From NCBI GenBank assembly GCA_020621865.1, contig JAHRYW010000002.1, positions 324,404-388,403 on the forward strand: DNA of 64,000 nt. The letters are read 5' to 3'. The translations under genes and the position numbers were made by a program. Position 1 is the first letter of the stretch. Every line of letters starts with the position of its first letter. Positions 51,212 through 60,220 of this stretch are shown in pieces. The notes below the pieces were generated by a model. It made no database searches. It was not told where the DNA came from and saw only the letters and a program-made list of their open reading frames with translations. The stretch comes from Betaproteobacteria bacterium. GTDB lineage: Bacteria; Pseudomonadota; Gammaproteobacteria; Burkholderiales; Rhodocyclaceae.

Positions 51212-51978
51212 AGCGGGCCGACCCTTGGGGGGCGCTGGCCGGGCTGACTGCCGCCCGCATCGCGCTCGGCCGGGCCGGCGCCAGCCTGCCGACCGGGGCC
51301 GTGCTGCGTTTCGATGTTGCCCACGCACTGGCCCGCGATGCGGTGCACACGCCGCTCGACCTGGCGGCGCTGGCCGCCGGCTGGCAGGCGCGGCAGGGCG
51401 AAGCGGCGGTGATCGTTCATAGCCGGGCCGGGGATCGCCACATCTATCTGCAGCGGCCGGACCTCGGGCGTCGGCTGGACGAGGACGGTGCGACCCGTCT
51501 TGCCGCGCTGGCGGCGGGGGAAATCGATCTGGCCATCGTCGTCGCCGACGGCCTGTCGGCGACCGGCGTTGCGGCCCACGCGCTCGACCTGCTCGACGAA
51601 CTGCTGCCGCGCTTGCGTGGCCTGCGTCGGGCACCGCTGATCGTCGCCGGCCAGGGGCGGGTGGCGCTGGGTGACGAAATCGGTGCCCTGCTCAAGGCGC
51701 GACTGGTGCTGGTCCTGCTCGGCGAACGGCCGGGCCTGTCGTCGCCGGACAGCCTCGGCGCCTACCTGACTTTCGCGCCGCAAGCCGGGCGGCTCGACGC
51801 CGAGCGCAACTGCGTCTCGAACATCCGGCCGGCCGGGCTGCCGTTGCCGCTGGCGGCGGCACGGCTGGCCTGGCTGATAGCCGCGGCGCTGACCCGGCGG
51901 CTGACTGGAGTCGGGCTGAAGGATGAAAGCGATACGCTGCTGTCTGGCGGCGGGGGATCGGCGGCATTGCCGAGCTGA
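51208..51978 (+). CDS. eutC: Ethanolamine ammonia-lyase small subunit
   Basis: A 256-aa beta subunit that forms the cobalamin-binding site with EutB. Motifs: TAARIALGRAGASLPT, LRFDVAHALARDAVHTPLD, VIVHSRAGDRHIYLQRPDLGRRLDE, IVVADGLSATGV, and LVLLGERPGLSSPDSLGAYLTF with ERNCVSNIRPAGL. Its ATG overlaps the eutB stop (ATGA). A short Gly-rich tail ends the protein, followed directly by copy 11 of the dispersed repeat. Confidence 0.96.
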   Translation: MKRADPWGALAGLTAARIALGRAGASLPTGAVLRFDVAHALARDAVHTPLDLAALAAGWQARQGEAAVIVHSRAGDRHIYLQRPDLGRRLDEDGATRLAALAAGEIDLAIVVADGLSATGVAAHALDLLDELLPRLRGLRRAPLIVAGQGRVALGDEIGALLKARLVLVLLGERPGLSSPDSLGAYLTFAPQAGRLDAERNCVSNIRPAGLPLPLAAARLAWLIAAALTRRLTGVGLKDESDTLLSGGGGSAALPS

Positions 51979-52024
51979 AATTTCAATTTTGGCCAAAAAA
52001 TTGGGCCGACCGTAGCATTCGCTA
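51977..52024 (+). repeat. Dispersed AT-tract/GACCGTAGCATT repeat, copy 11
   Basis: An exact core at 52008-52019; GAAATTTCAATTTTGG starts at 51977, 31 bp before it. Here the middle tract is A6 and the region CAATTTTGG...AAAAAATTG is a near palindrome. It fills the 43-bp gap between the convergent eutC and PIN genes and touches both stop codons. Confidence 0.9.
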
Positions 52025-52441
52025 TTCGGCGAGGCGCAGCGACATGGCTGCCGGCTTGACGATCTGGAAAGCCAGCTTGGTCCGCCCGCGCAGCTTCAGT
52101 AGTGCCTTGTCCTTGCTGACCAGGATGTCGGCTTCGGCACGGGCGGCCAGTTCGAGGAATTTCTGGTCGTCGCGGTCCTTGCAGCGCGGCAGCGGCGGCG
52201 CTTCGCCATCGGCGACCACCCGGACCAGCGCGGTGTAGCGCGCCCAGCGCTCGGCGATCATCTCCGGCGTCAGCTTCAGTTGCGGGTAGGTCAGCACGCG
52301 CTGCAACTCGTCCAGTGTGCGCGCATCGGCTAGGCATTCGATGCGGCCGGCTTCCAGCGCCGCCATGATGGGCACCGCATCCACGTTGGCCCAGTGGAAG
52401 AGGTCGAGGACGACATTGGTGTCGAGGACGATGCGCAGCAT
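52022..52441 (-). CDS. PIN-domain nuclease-like protein
   Basis: A 139-aa protein of the PIN fold (COG1569-like putative toxin group). It begins MLRIVLDTNVVLDLFHW with the first catalytic Asp, has ADARTLDELQRVLTYPQLKL in the middle and CKDRDDQKFLELAARAEADILVSKDKALLKL carrying the other acidic residues. PIN proteins are usually RNases, often VapC-like toxins. No antitoxin gene lies next to it, so it may be a solitary housekeeping-type member. A Met 24 codons upstream is an alternative start. Confidence 0.87.
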   Translation of the reverse strand: MLRIVLDTNVVLDLFHWANVDAVPIMAALEAGRIECLADARTLDELQRVLTYPQLKLTPEMIAERWARYTALVRVVADGEAPPLPRCKDRDDQKFLELAARAEADILVSKDKALLKLRGRTKLAFQIVKPAAMSLRLAE

Positions 52442-52610
52442 GGGGCGGGATTGTACTGCCGGAAAACCTCGGTCGCCTTCCGGCAGCGGGATAAATTGCC
52501 GAGGAATGGCCAATTTTCATGGATGACTATGACATTTGTCAGATTGTCATTTGGCATATTTCGGAGCATTCTGGCTGCTCTCGATATCGGCATGGAACAA
52601 GGAGGCAATG

Positions 52611-52799
52611 ATGAATCCGAAAGCTGCCGGGGCTGCCGAGTCCCCCATCGATCCGCTGTCGCAGTACGTTTCTTCCGTGCTCCGGCTGAACCAGCAGATG
52701 CATCGCATCCAGGACAACAAGAACGCAATTGCGGCCAGCCTGGGGCGCGCGGCTGCCGCGCTGCGTTCGATCCCGATCGCCAAGGCGCCCCAGCGCTAG
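52611..52799 (+). CDS. Small hypothetical protein
   Basis: A 62-aa product, MNPKAAGAAESPIDPLSQYVSSVLRLNQQMHRIQDNKNAIAASLGRAAAALRSIPIAKAPQR. It is helical and basic, with no signal peptide or known motif. A near-perfect ribosome site (AAGGAGG, 52599-52605) sits five bases before this ATG, and an adjacent ATG at 52608 is also possible. The strong ribosome site makes expression likely. Confidence 0.62.
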   Translation: MNPKAAGAAESPIDPLSQYVSSVLRLNQQMHRIQDNKNAIAASLGRAAAALRSIPIAKAPQR

Positions 52800-52806
52800 G
52801 CATCGG

Positions 52807-52838
52807 CCTACGCCGTCACCGGGCGGTGCCGGCGTAGG
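52807..52838 (+). terminator. Hairpin after the small protein gene
   Basis: CCTACGCCG (52807-52815) pairs with CGGCGTAGG (52830-52838). There is no T tract, so termination is uncertain. Confidence 0.4.
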
Positions 52839-52977
52839 GCCGGGGCGCGGATAGTGGCGTTTTGATCGGCGCTGTCCTTTGCATGGCGGCGGCTGTTCCG
52901 GTTTCGGGATTTTTCATGCGGCTCGCCTCGCGTCCGACAATCCGGGATAATGCGCGCTTTTTCAAAGCCTTGCTGCC

Positions 52978-53937
52978 ATGTCCCGCATCCTGCTCGCCCC
53001 CATGGAAGGTCTCGCCGATCCGCTGATGCGGAACGTGCTGACGGCTGTTGGCGGCTACGACTGGGGCATCTGCGAATTCATACGGGTCACCGAAAGCGTG
53101 CTGCCCAACCGCACTTTCCTGCGTACCTGCCCGGAACTGCTGAATGCCAGCCGCACCGAGGCCGGCACGCCGATGCGCGTGCAACTGCTCGGCTCCGACC
53201 CGCATTTCATGGCTGCCAACGCCCGGCGCGTCGTCAAGCACCGGCCGGCCGGTGTCGACATCAATTTCGGTTGCCCGGCGCCGACGGTGTTCCGTCATCG
53301 CGGCGGTTCGGCCCTGCTCGGCGAGCCGGAGCTGCTACACGCCATCGTCAGCGCAGTGCGCGCCGAGGTGCCGGCCGACATCCCGTTCACCGCCAAGATG
53401 CGCCTCGGTATCGCGGATTGCAGCCTGGCCGTCGATTGCGCCCAGGCCATCGAGGCCGGCGGCGCCGACGAGCTGATCGTCCATGGCCGGACCAAGGTCG
53501 ACGGCTACCGGCCGCCGGCGCGCTGGGCGCAGATCGACCGTGTGCGGGAAGCGGTGGACATCCCGATTATCGCCAACGGCGAGGTGTGGAGCCTGGACGA
53601 CTACCATCGCATCCGCGCCGAATCGGGCTGCGCCGACGTCATGCTCGGCCGCGGCGCGCTGGCCGATCCGCTGCTGCCGCGCAAGATTCGCGGTGAGCCG
53701 ACCGGCGGTTGGGCCGAGTTGATCCCGTCGGTGGCGACCTATTGGCACGGCGTGCGCGAACGCGTACTGCCGGTGCACGCCGGTGGCCGCCTCAAGCAAT
53801 GGCTGATGCTGCTGCGCCGCCACTACCCGGAGGCCGAGGCGCTCTACCAACGCCTGCGCCCGGTCAAGGCAGCCGAAGACATTGACCGCCTGCTGATCGC
53901 CGCCGGCATTCTCGAAGGCCTGCCGCTGGCCGCATGA
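52978..53937 (+). CDS. dusC: tRNA-dihydrouridine synthase, DusC-like
   Basis: A 319-aa flavoenzyme that reduces a uridine in tRNA (U16 in E. coli DusC). LLAPMEGLADPLMRNVLTAVGGYDWGICEFIRV, VQLLGSDP, the catalytic Cys99 in INFGCPAPTV, KMRLGIAD, LIVHGRTKVDGY and IIANGEVWSLDD are typical. It leads a three-gene unit: the next gene starts inside its stop codon (ATGA). Confidence 0.93.
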   Translation: MSRILLAPMEGLADPLMRNVLTAVGGYDWGICEFIRVTESVLPNRTFLRTCPELLNASRTEAGTPMRVQLLGSDPHFMAANARRVVKHRPAGVDINFGCPAPTVFRHRGGSALLGEPELLHAIVSAVRAEVPADIPFTAKMRLGIADCSLAVDCAQAIEAGGADELIVHGRTKVDGYRPPARWAQIDRVREAVDIPIIANGEVWSLDDYHRIRAESGCADVMLGRGALADPLLPRKIRGEPTGGWAELIPSVATYWHGVRERVLPVHAGGRLKQWLMLLRRHYPEAEALYQRLRPVKAAEDIDRLLIAAGILEGLPLAA

Positions 53938-54602
53938 TGGACGGCAACTCGCGTTTCATTTCCAGCGCGCAGGACGGGCCGCACAAGGATCTCGACGATC
54001 TGGTCCGTCGTCACATCGCCCATCCTTTCCGCAAGCCGATACTCGACTACAACCGCGAAGCCTTCGCCGCGGCGTTGGCAGCGCGTGATGCCTGGAAGCC
54101 GCAGGCGCCGCTGATCCTCGATGCCGGCTGCGGTGTCGGCTGGAGTACGCTGCGCATCGCCGAGCAGTTTCCCGATCACTTCGTGTTGGGCGTCGACCAG
54201 TCGAGCGACCGGATCGCGCGGGGCAAGCCGGTGGCGATGCCGGCCAATGCTCTGCTGGTCCGCGCCGACCTGGTCGATTTCTGGCGCCTGCTGGCCGAGC
54301 ACGGCATCCGCCTGGCCCGTCACTACAACCTTTACCCCAATCCGTGGCCGAAGATCGGCCATCTCGCCCGGCGCTGGCATGGCCACGCAGTGTTTCCGGT
54401 CTGGCGCCAACTGGGCGGCGAACTGGAGTGCCGCAGCAACTGGCGCATCTACATCGAGGAAATGGCGCAAGCGCTGACCCTGCTGACCGGCCAGCCGGTG
54501 GCCGCCGAGCCGTATTCGACCAATGAACCGATGACGCCGTTCGAGAAAAAATATCTCGCCTCGGGCCACGAATTGTGGCGCTGCCGGGTCACCTTGCCAT
54601 GA
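53934..54602 (+). CDS. TrmB-like SAM-dependent methyltransferase
   Basis: A 222-aa protein resembling tRNA (guanine-N7) methyltransferase. Motif I is ILDAGCGVGWSTLRIAEQFP, followed by LGVDQSSDRI, and YNLYPNPWPKIGHLARRWHGHAVFP matches the TrmB signature FPDPWPK...HHKRRL in altered form. The altered LYPNPWPK suggests a paralogue rather than the main TrmB. It overlaps dusC by four bases, which agrees with a role in tRNA modification. Confidence 0.85.
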   Translation: MMDGNSRFISSAQDGPHKDLDDLVRRHIAHPFRKPILDYNREAFAAALAARDAWKPQAPLILDAGCGVGWSTLRIAEQFPDHFVLGVDQSSDRIARGKPVAMPANALLVRADLVDFWRLLAEHGIRLARHYNLYPNPWPKIGHLARRWHGHAVFPVWRQLGGELECRSNWRIYIEEMAQALTLLTGQPVAAEPYSTNEPMTPFEKKYLASGHELWRCRVTLP

Positions 54603-54913
54603 ACGTTTGTCAGTCCTGCGGCGCCTGCTGCGCCAGCTTCCGCGTCGATTTTCACCCGGCCGAACTGGCCGGTGGCGCCTTTGCCTGGGGCGAGGGGGTT
54701 CCGGCCAAACTGACGGTGCCGGTGACGCCGGCGATCGTCCGCCTGTGCGGCACCGATGCGGCAGCGCCGCGCTGCGTGGCTCTGGCCGGAACCGTCGGCG
54801 AGAACGTTGCCTGCACGATCTACGACGTTCGTCCCTCGCCTTGCCGTGAATTCGATACCGGCTACGTCGCCTGTGCTCGCGCCAGGCAGCGCCATGGTCT
54901 TCCGCCCCTCTAA
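54599..54913 (+). CDS. YkgJ-family cysteine-cluster protein
   Basis: A 104-aa protein starting MNVCQSCGACCASFRVDFHPAEL, with Cys4, 7, 10 and 11, and later cysteines in ACTIYDVRPSPCREFDTGYVACARARQRH. This is the CxxCxxCC YkgJ family, thought to bind zinc or an iron-sulfur cluster. It overlaps the methyltransferase stop by four bases and completes the dusC operon. Confidence 0.87.
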   Translation: MNVCQSCGACCASFRVDFHPAELAGGAFAWGEGVPAKLTVPVTPAIVRLCGTDAAAPRCVALAGTVGENVACTIYDVRPSPCREFDTGYVACARARQRHGLPPL

Positions 54914-54946
54914 ACGGGATTTATCCCCGTTTTGGTCGGGCAAGTC

Positions 54947-54955
54947 TGTGGATAA
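54947..54955 (-). promoter_or_regulatory. DnaA-box match
   Basis: Read on the minus strand this is TTATCCACA, the consensus DnaA box. A weaker TTATCCCC lies 25 bp upstream on the plus strand. Both lie in the 116-bp gap between convergent genes. A single perfect box is easily met by chance. Confidence 0.25.
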
Positions 54956-55029
54956 GCTCTGGACAGACCGGGCAAGTCGCTGAGCTGGAAGGGAATTCCT
55001 GGCTTGCCTTAAAAATGGGCAGAGAACGT

Positions 55030-58000
55030 TCAGACCGCCTTTTTGGCGGCGCGTTTTCCCCGTTTCGACGAGTGCAACTGCGTTTCGATCAGTTCTGCCG
55101 GTAGCGGCTTGGAGTACAGGTAGCCCTGCAGGAATTCACAGTTCAGCTGGGCCATCGTTTCCTGCTGGGCGACGGTTTCGACGCCCTCGGCAACGACCTT
55201 CATGCGCAGGCTGTGGGCTAGCGCGGTGATGCCCTTGACGATGGCGATCGCATCTTCGTCATCCGGGATGTCCTGAATGAACGAACGGTCGATTTTCAGG
55301 ATATCGGCCGGCAGGTGCTTCAGGTAGGCGAGCGAGGAGTACCCGGTGCCGAAATCGTCGATGGAAATATGGATGCCCAGGCTGCGCAGTTCGCGCAGCA
55401 GATCGATACTCTCGGCGGCGCGCTCCATCATCACGCTTTCGGTGATTTCGAGGACCAGTGAGGTGGCCGGCAGGCCGCTCTCGTTCAGCGCGCTGAGAAT
55501 GATGCTGCGTAGGTCGGGCTGCTCCAGTTGCTTGGACGACAGATTGATCGCCACATGCAGTTTGGAGATGCCGTTGTCCAGCCAGGTCTTGGCCTGCATG
55601 CAGGCAGTGCGCAGCACGCGCTCGCCCAAGGGCAGGATGAGGCCGGTTTCTTCGGCAATCGGGATGAACTCGGCCGGCGAGACGATGCCGCGTTCGGGGT
55701 GCAGCCAGCGGACCAGGGCTTCGACACCGTTGATCCGGCCGCTGCGCGTCTCGACAACCGGCTGATAGAAAACGGTGATTTCATCGCGTTCCAGCGCCCG
55801 CCGAAGGTCGGCTTCCATCTTCAGGCGGTCGGAAATGGCGGATTCCATGGTCGCTTCGTAGTAGCAGAAGCCGCTGCCACTGCTCTTGGCCCGGTACATC
55901 GCGGTATCCGCGTGGCGCAGAAGGCGGTTGATGTCCGGTCCGTCATCGGGATACAACGCAATGCCGATACTGGCCGTGACGACGATTTCCTGGTTGTCGA
56001 TGAGCAGCGGGGCCGATACCGTACGGCAGATGTTCTGGGCGACGCTGGCTGCCACACCCGAATTCGGCAGGTCGCCGAGCAATACCGTGAATTCGTCGCC
56101 GCCCAGGCGGGCCACGCAATCGTCGGTTCGCACGCAGCCCTTCAGGCGTTGCGCCATGGTCGCCAGCAATTTGTCACCAACCTCGTGGCCCAGCGTGTCG
56201 TTGATGAATTTGAAGCGGTCGAGGTCGAGGAAGAGGACGGCCAGTTTTTCGTTATGGGCTTCGGCTTCCTCGATAGAGTGAGCCAGTTGCTCCATGAACA
56301 GCAAGCGGTTGGGCAGGCCGGTCAGCGTGTCGTTGTAGGCCAGATGCCGGACATGGCGCTCGGCCCGGGTGGCGTCGATGATCCGGCGGACCCGCTGATT
56401 GACCACCGAGAGGTGGATGGGCTTGGGGATGAAGTCGCTGGCGCCGGCTTCGAAGGCGCGTTCAATCGAGTGGCGGTCTTCGAGTGCCGTGATCATCAGG
56501 ATCGGGATGTCTTTCCAGCGCGGGTGGCGCTTCAGCGCCGCACAGGCGTCGAAGCCGTTCATTACCGGCATCAGGGCGTCCATCAGGATGGCGTCGGCCG
56601 AGTTGTGCTCCAGCCAGTCGATCACTTCGCTGCCGTCACTGGCTTCCTCGACCCGGAATCCGCTGCGGTAAAGGGCGTGGCGCAGGGCAGAACGGGTACT
56701 GCGGTCGTCATCGACGACCAGGACAAGCGGCGCATCCTCGCGCAGTTGCGGCAAACTCGACGAAGAGGGGTCCAGTTCGGCCATCAGCGCCGGTTCGATC
56801 ATCGTGAATTCGGTCCGCAGGCGCAGCAGCAGTTCGCTGGCTTCGCTGAGTACGCCGGCTTCGGCCTGCAGTTCCATTTCGCGGGCGGCATTGGCCATGG
56901 CAATCGCCCCCAGATTGCTGGCCGCGCCCTTGATGGCATGGGCGATATTGCCGAGTGTCGAGGCATTGCCTTCGGCGATAGCGGTTTCGATCTGGATCAG
57001 GTACTTGGGAATGTCTTCGAGGAAAGGCCGGATGGCTTCGCTGACCGAGGTTCCCAGTATTTCCCGGAGGCGCTTGATGACCGTCGTGTCGAGTGGCGGA
57101 TTGCCGCCAATCTCGGCCGGAGGTTCGGTAAGCGGTACGGGGTCGGAGTGCCAGTGCAACCACTCGGTCAGGCAATTGGCGAGAGCATCCAGGGTCAGGG
57201 GCTTGGGCAGGTGGCCGTCCATGCCGACGGCCAGGCAGCGTTCGACATCGGCCGGCAAGGTATTGGCGGTCATGGCGATGATCGGGATATGGCGCTCGGT
57301 GCCCGCTTCCAGGTTGCGGATGGCTTCGGTCGCCTGGTGTCCGTCCATTTCCGGCATCGAGCAATCCATCAGGATCAGGTCCCAGCCGCCTGCCTGCCAT
57401 GCCTCCACCGCCTCTATGCCATTCCTGGCGATATGGCTGGTGCAGCCGAGCATGCGCAGCATGCCGGTGGCAACCAGTTGGTTGGTCGCATTGTCTTCGG
57501 CGACCAGGATTCTGCCGGCACGGCTGAATGGCTTGTCGGGGTTGGGGCGCTTGGCCGGCGATGGTAGGCCGACGACGCAGGGGGCGCTGAACCAGAATTC
57601 GCTGCCTTGTCCGGGGGCGCCCTCGACGCCGATTTGGCCGCCGAGCAGAAGCACGATCTGTTTGCAGATGGAGAGTCCCAGTCCGCTGCCGCCATAGCGG
57701 CGGGTGGTCGAGGTATCGGCCTGGGTAAATGAGTCGAAGATAAGGCCTTGCAGTTCCTTGGCGATACCAATACCGGTGTCGCGCACGCTGAAGCGCAACA
57801 TGCGGCCTTCGTCGATGGTGTCGACGGTCAGCGTGACCGAACCGTGCTCGGTGAATTTGATGGCGTTGCCCAGCAGGTTGATCAGGACTTGCCGGATGCG
57901 CGCCGGATCGCCGGTCAGGTTCGGCGGTATGTCGCTGGCTACGCGGGCGGTCAGGCTCAGGTTCTTTTGAGCGGCGAGCGAGTGGAAGATGTTCATCACG

Positions 58001-59061
58001 CCGTCGATCAGCGGCTGCAGTTCGAAATCGCAGGCGTCGACCTCCATCCGGCCCGCTTCCAGGCGCGAAAAGTCGAGGATGTTGTTGATCAATTCCAGCA
58101 GATATTGGGATGAATCCCAGGCCAGGCCCAGGAGCTCCTGCTGCTCGCGATTCATCCTGCTCTTCTTGAGCATGTCGAGTGTACCGATCACCCCATTGAG
58201 CGGCGTACGGATTTCGTGACTGATCGTGGCTGCGAAATCCGCTTTCAGCTTGGCGAAACGCAAGGCGCTGTCCCGGGCAAGTCGCAATTCCTGTTCGCGC
58301 TGCTCAAGCGCCTCCATCATGCAGTTGAATGCGTGGGCCATGTCGGCCAGGTCCTGCGGGCCGGACAGATCGGCGCGCAATCCGATTTCGCCGCTTTCGG
58401 CACGGGCCATGGTCGCTGAGAGATCGGCCAGCGGTTGGGTGAGGCGCCGGGCCAGGATGCGCAAGCCGAGCACGAAAAAGACCGAAAACGCGATGCCCGC
58501 CGCGAAATTGACGACAAAAACCTCGTGCACCAGGGTATTTAGCGTTGCCTTGCTTTGGTCGATGATGACGAAGCCGAGCAGGATGTCCTGTCTTACTGTC
58601 GTCTCGAATTGGGAGTCCGGGCCGGATACCGACCACACCGGTGCGACGAAGCGCCAGCCGTCGGGGCTTTCGGCATCCAGGTAAGGGTCGCGAACACTGG
58701 GAGAGGGCGGGCGATTTCCTTGGTCGACAATGGCTTTGCCTTTTTCGAGCAGGATCCGCCCATCGGCCTGGCGAATCGCGATGTGGGTGATATCCGGGAA
58801 GGCGGAGGTGGCCGCAAGAGCCTCAGCGACATTTTCCGTCGAGCCGAAGGCCAGTGCCAGGCGGCTCTGCGCAGCAAGGTTCCGGGTGATGCGCAGGCCG
58901 TCATCCAGCTTGCTGGCATAGAGTTGGCGACTGCCTTGCCAGGAGGTGATCAGCGCGGCCAGTAGCGAAATGCACAAGACCCCGGCCGAAAAAACGATCG
59001 CCAGTTGACTGCGAAAGGTGGTTTTTCTGAAGCGGTGCAGCAAACCGGACAACCAAGCCAT
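55030..59061 (-). CDS. Hybrid kinase with two receivers, Hpt, GGDEF and EAL domains
   Basis: A 1343-aa membrane protein combining a phosphorelay with c-di-GMP turnover. Order: TM helix (about residues 20-40), periplasmic sensor (to about 183), TM helix (about 184-205), HAMP (205-258), HisKA with His282 ([11 protein letters not shown]), HATPase (DTGIGI, GGSGLGLSI), receiver 1 with Asp566 (LMDCSMPEMDG), Hpt with His708 (IAHAIKGAASNLG), receiver 2 with Asp828 (LMDALMPVMNG), GGDEF (GGDEF at 987-991) and EAL (EAL at 1114-1116, with DDFGTGYSSLAYL). All catalytic motifs look intact. It is the last gene of an operon with a TonB-dependent receptor and a periplasmic binding protein that probably feed it a signal. 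Confidence 0.95.
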   Translation of the reverse strand: MAWLSGLLHRFRKTTFRSQLAIVFSAGVLCISLLAALITSWQGSRQLYASKLDDGLRITRNLAAQSRLALAFGSTENVAEALAATSAFPDITHIAIRQADGRILLEKGKAIVDQGNRPPSPSVRDPYLDAESPDGWRFVAPVWSVSGPDSQFETTVRQDILLGFVIIDQSKATLNTLVHEVFVVNFAAGIAFSVFFVLGLRILARRLTQPLADLSATMARAESGEIGLRADLSGPQDLADMAHAFNCMMEALEQREQELRLARDSALRFAKLKADFAATISHEIRTPLNGVIGTLDMLKKSRMNREQQELLGLAWDSSQYLLELINNILDFSRLEAGRMEVDACDFELQPLIDGVMNIFHSLAAQKNLSLTARVASDIPPNLTGDPARIRQVLINLLGNAIKFTEHGSVTLTVDTIDEGRMLRFSVRDTGIGIAKELQGLIFDSFTQADTSTTRRYGGSGLGLSICKQIVLLLGGQIGVEGAPGQGSEFWFSAPCVVGLPSPAKRPNPDKPFSRAGRILVAEDNATNQLVATGMLRMLGCTSHIARNGIEAVEAWQAGGWDLILMDCSMPEMDGHQATEAIRNLEAGTERHIPIIAMTANTLPADVERCLAVGMDGHLPKPLTLDALANCLTEWLHWHSDPVPLTEPPAEIGGNPPLDTTVIKRLREILGTSVSEAIRPFLEDIPKYLIQIETAIAEGNASTLGNIAHAIKGAASNLGAIAMANAAREMELQAEAGVLSEASELLLRLRTEFTMIEPALMAELDPSSSSLPQLREDAPLVLVVDDDRSTRSALRHALYRSGFRVEEASDGSEVIDWLEHNSADAILMDALMPVMNGFDACAALKRHPRWKDIPILMITALEDRHSIERAFEAGASDFIPKPIHLSVVNQRVRRIIDATRAERHVRHLAYNDTLTGLPNRLLFMEQLAHSIEEAEAHNEKLAVLFLDLDRFKFINDTLGHEVGDKLLATMAQRLKGCVRTDDCVARLGGDEFTVLLGDLPNSGVAASVAQNICRTVSAPLLIDNQEIVVTASIGIALYPDDGPDINRLLRHADTAMYRAKSSGSGFCYYEATMESAISDRLKMEADLRRALERDEITVFYQPVVETRSGRINGVEALVRWLHPERGIVSPAEFIPIAEETGLILPLGERVLRTACMQAKTWLDNGISKLHVAINLSSKQLEQPDLRSIILSALNESGLPATSLVLEITESVMMERAAESIDLLRELRSLGIHISIDDFGTGYSSLAYLKHLPADILKIDRSFIQDIPDDEDAIAIVKGITALAHSLRMKVVAEGVETVAQQETMAQLNCEFLQGYLYSKPLPAELIETQLHSSKRGKRAAKKAV

Positions 59062-59067
59062 GGTGGC

Positions 59068-60213
59068 CTATTGCTCCGGGAATAGCAGGTCGAAGCCCTG
59101 TTGTTGGGCGTTCGAGGAGGCCAGGCCAAGATGGCTGGCCGTCCGCGTATTGAAGGCGGTCAACACATCGCGCAGGGGCAATACGCCGCGGGCGACGGGG
59201 CTGCCGCTGGCCAGGCCGAGGGCAGACGTAGCCAGGTTGCGCCCAAGTTCGACATTGTTCGGATAGAGGGCGAAGAGGGCGCCGCGTTTGACATGCGAAA
59301 CGTTGCTGGAAAATACCGGGATGCTCTTCGACCATGATTCCTGCAGGACCAGCGGCAGGACCAGCGAATCGTCGACCGTTGCACTGTCCTGCGGCAACCA
59401 TAGCGCATCGCGTTTGGGATCGGCCGTGGCAAAGAAGTTCTGGTAGATGACCAGCGAACTCTTCAAGTCGCTGGCTTCCTGGGCAAGCAGTTCGATCCCC
59501 TGGGCGCGGGCTGCTTCCCTGGCCAGTTTGATCAGCCAGGCGTTCTGGCGAGGTTCGTAAACGACATACACGCGCTGAGTTTTCGGCGAAAGCGCCTTCA
59601 AGCGGGCAAACAGCAGGGCCGGGTCCGGCGCCAGGCTGAGAATGGCGCCATTGCGTACGTCAGTATCGGGAACCGAGACCACGCCACCGGCAATGACACC
59701 AAATTCCTTGTCGAGCGCGCTGGCGGCCTTCAGGCCGTTGCGCCCCAGGGCGATGACGACGCGAACATCCTGCCGCTTCAGTTCGCCGGAAATGGCCTGG
59801 GCGTTGAAATTGCTCCCTACAGCGATGCTGCTTACCTTGGTCTGGGCGCTTTCCTCGATGCCCTCGATGATTTTTGAGAAGACGCTGCGATAGGGTTCGC
59901 CGATATCCGGGTAAAGCACGGCGATCGGCCCGATGCTGCTGCCGGCTGCGGCAAGCCGGATCGGGCCGCCACGCAGGGCGGTTGCCAACAGCAACTGACT
60001 GAGGCGGGGTTCTTCAAGATCCTTCAGGGTCAGCCGGATGATCTCGACGCCCGGCGTGCTTTCCATGCCGCCCAGCACACTGGAAAAAGTGCCTGAATTG
60101 TCGTCGTCGGTTTCGGCAAAAATTACGGCAATACGCGTCGCGCCTGCCTCAGCCTGGAGATGGCAGGCAAGCAGCAGGACGGAAAGCAGTAAGCGAAGGA
60201 AACGCAATGTCAT
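59068..60213 (-). CDS. Periplasmic ABC-type substrate-binding protein
   Basis: A 381-aa secreted protein (signal peptide MTLRFLRLLLSVLLLACHLQAEAGA). The pattern TRIAVIFAETDDDNSGTFSSVLGGMES..., GPIAVLYPDIGEPYRSVFSKIIEGIEE, VVIALGRNGLKAASAL, and RVYVVYEPRQNAWLIKLAREAARAQGIEL resembles the ABC_sub_bind (TrpX/YtfQ-like) group of Venus-flytrap proteins. No ABC permease or ATPase is present, so it more likely presents a ligand to the kinase encoded 6 bp downstream. It starts 8 bp after the TonB receptor stop. Confidence 0.82.
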   Translation of the reverse strand: MTLRFLRLLLSVLLLACHLQAEAGATRIAVIFAETDDDNSGTFSSVLGGMESTPGVEIIRLTLKDLEEPRLSQLLLATALRGGPIRLAAAGSSIGPIAVLYPDIGEPYRSVFSKIIEGIEESAQTKVSSIAVGSNFNAQAISGELKRQDVRVVIALGRNGLKAASALDKEFGVIAGGVVSVPDTDVRNGAILSLAPDPALLFARLKALSPKTQRVYVVYEPRQNAWLIKLAREAARAQGIELLAQEASDLKSSLVIYQNFFATADPKRDALWLPQDSATVDDSLVLPLVLQESWSKSIPVFSSNVSHVKRGALFALYPNNVELGRNLATSALGLASGSPVARGVLPLRDVLTAFNTRTASHLGLASSNAQQQGFDLLFPEQ

Positions 60214-60220
60214 TGGGCCA

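Noticed and set aside
52498..52560. Possible sigma-54 promoter before the 62-aa gene (TGGCAT...GCATTC)
   Set aside because: The GG and GC pairs are 11 bp apart instead of 10 and the flanking bases fit poorly.
52022..52799. PIN protein and 62-aa protein as a toxin-antitoxin pair
   Set aside because: They are divergent with separate upstream regions, and the small protein does not resemble a VapB-type antitoxin.
54920..54960. Replication origin suggested by a DnaA box and TTATCCCC
   Set aside because: One perfect box without an AT-rich unwinding region, and no dnaA, dnaN or parAB nearby.
55346..58684. Several + strand frames over the giant sensor gene
   Set aside because: Shadows of the 1343-aa gene, whose domains are continuous and intact on the minus strand.
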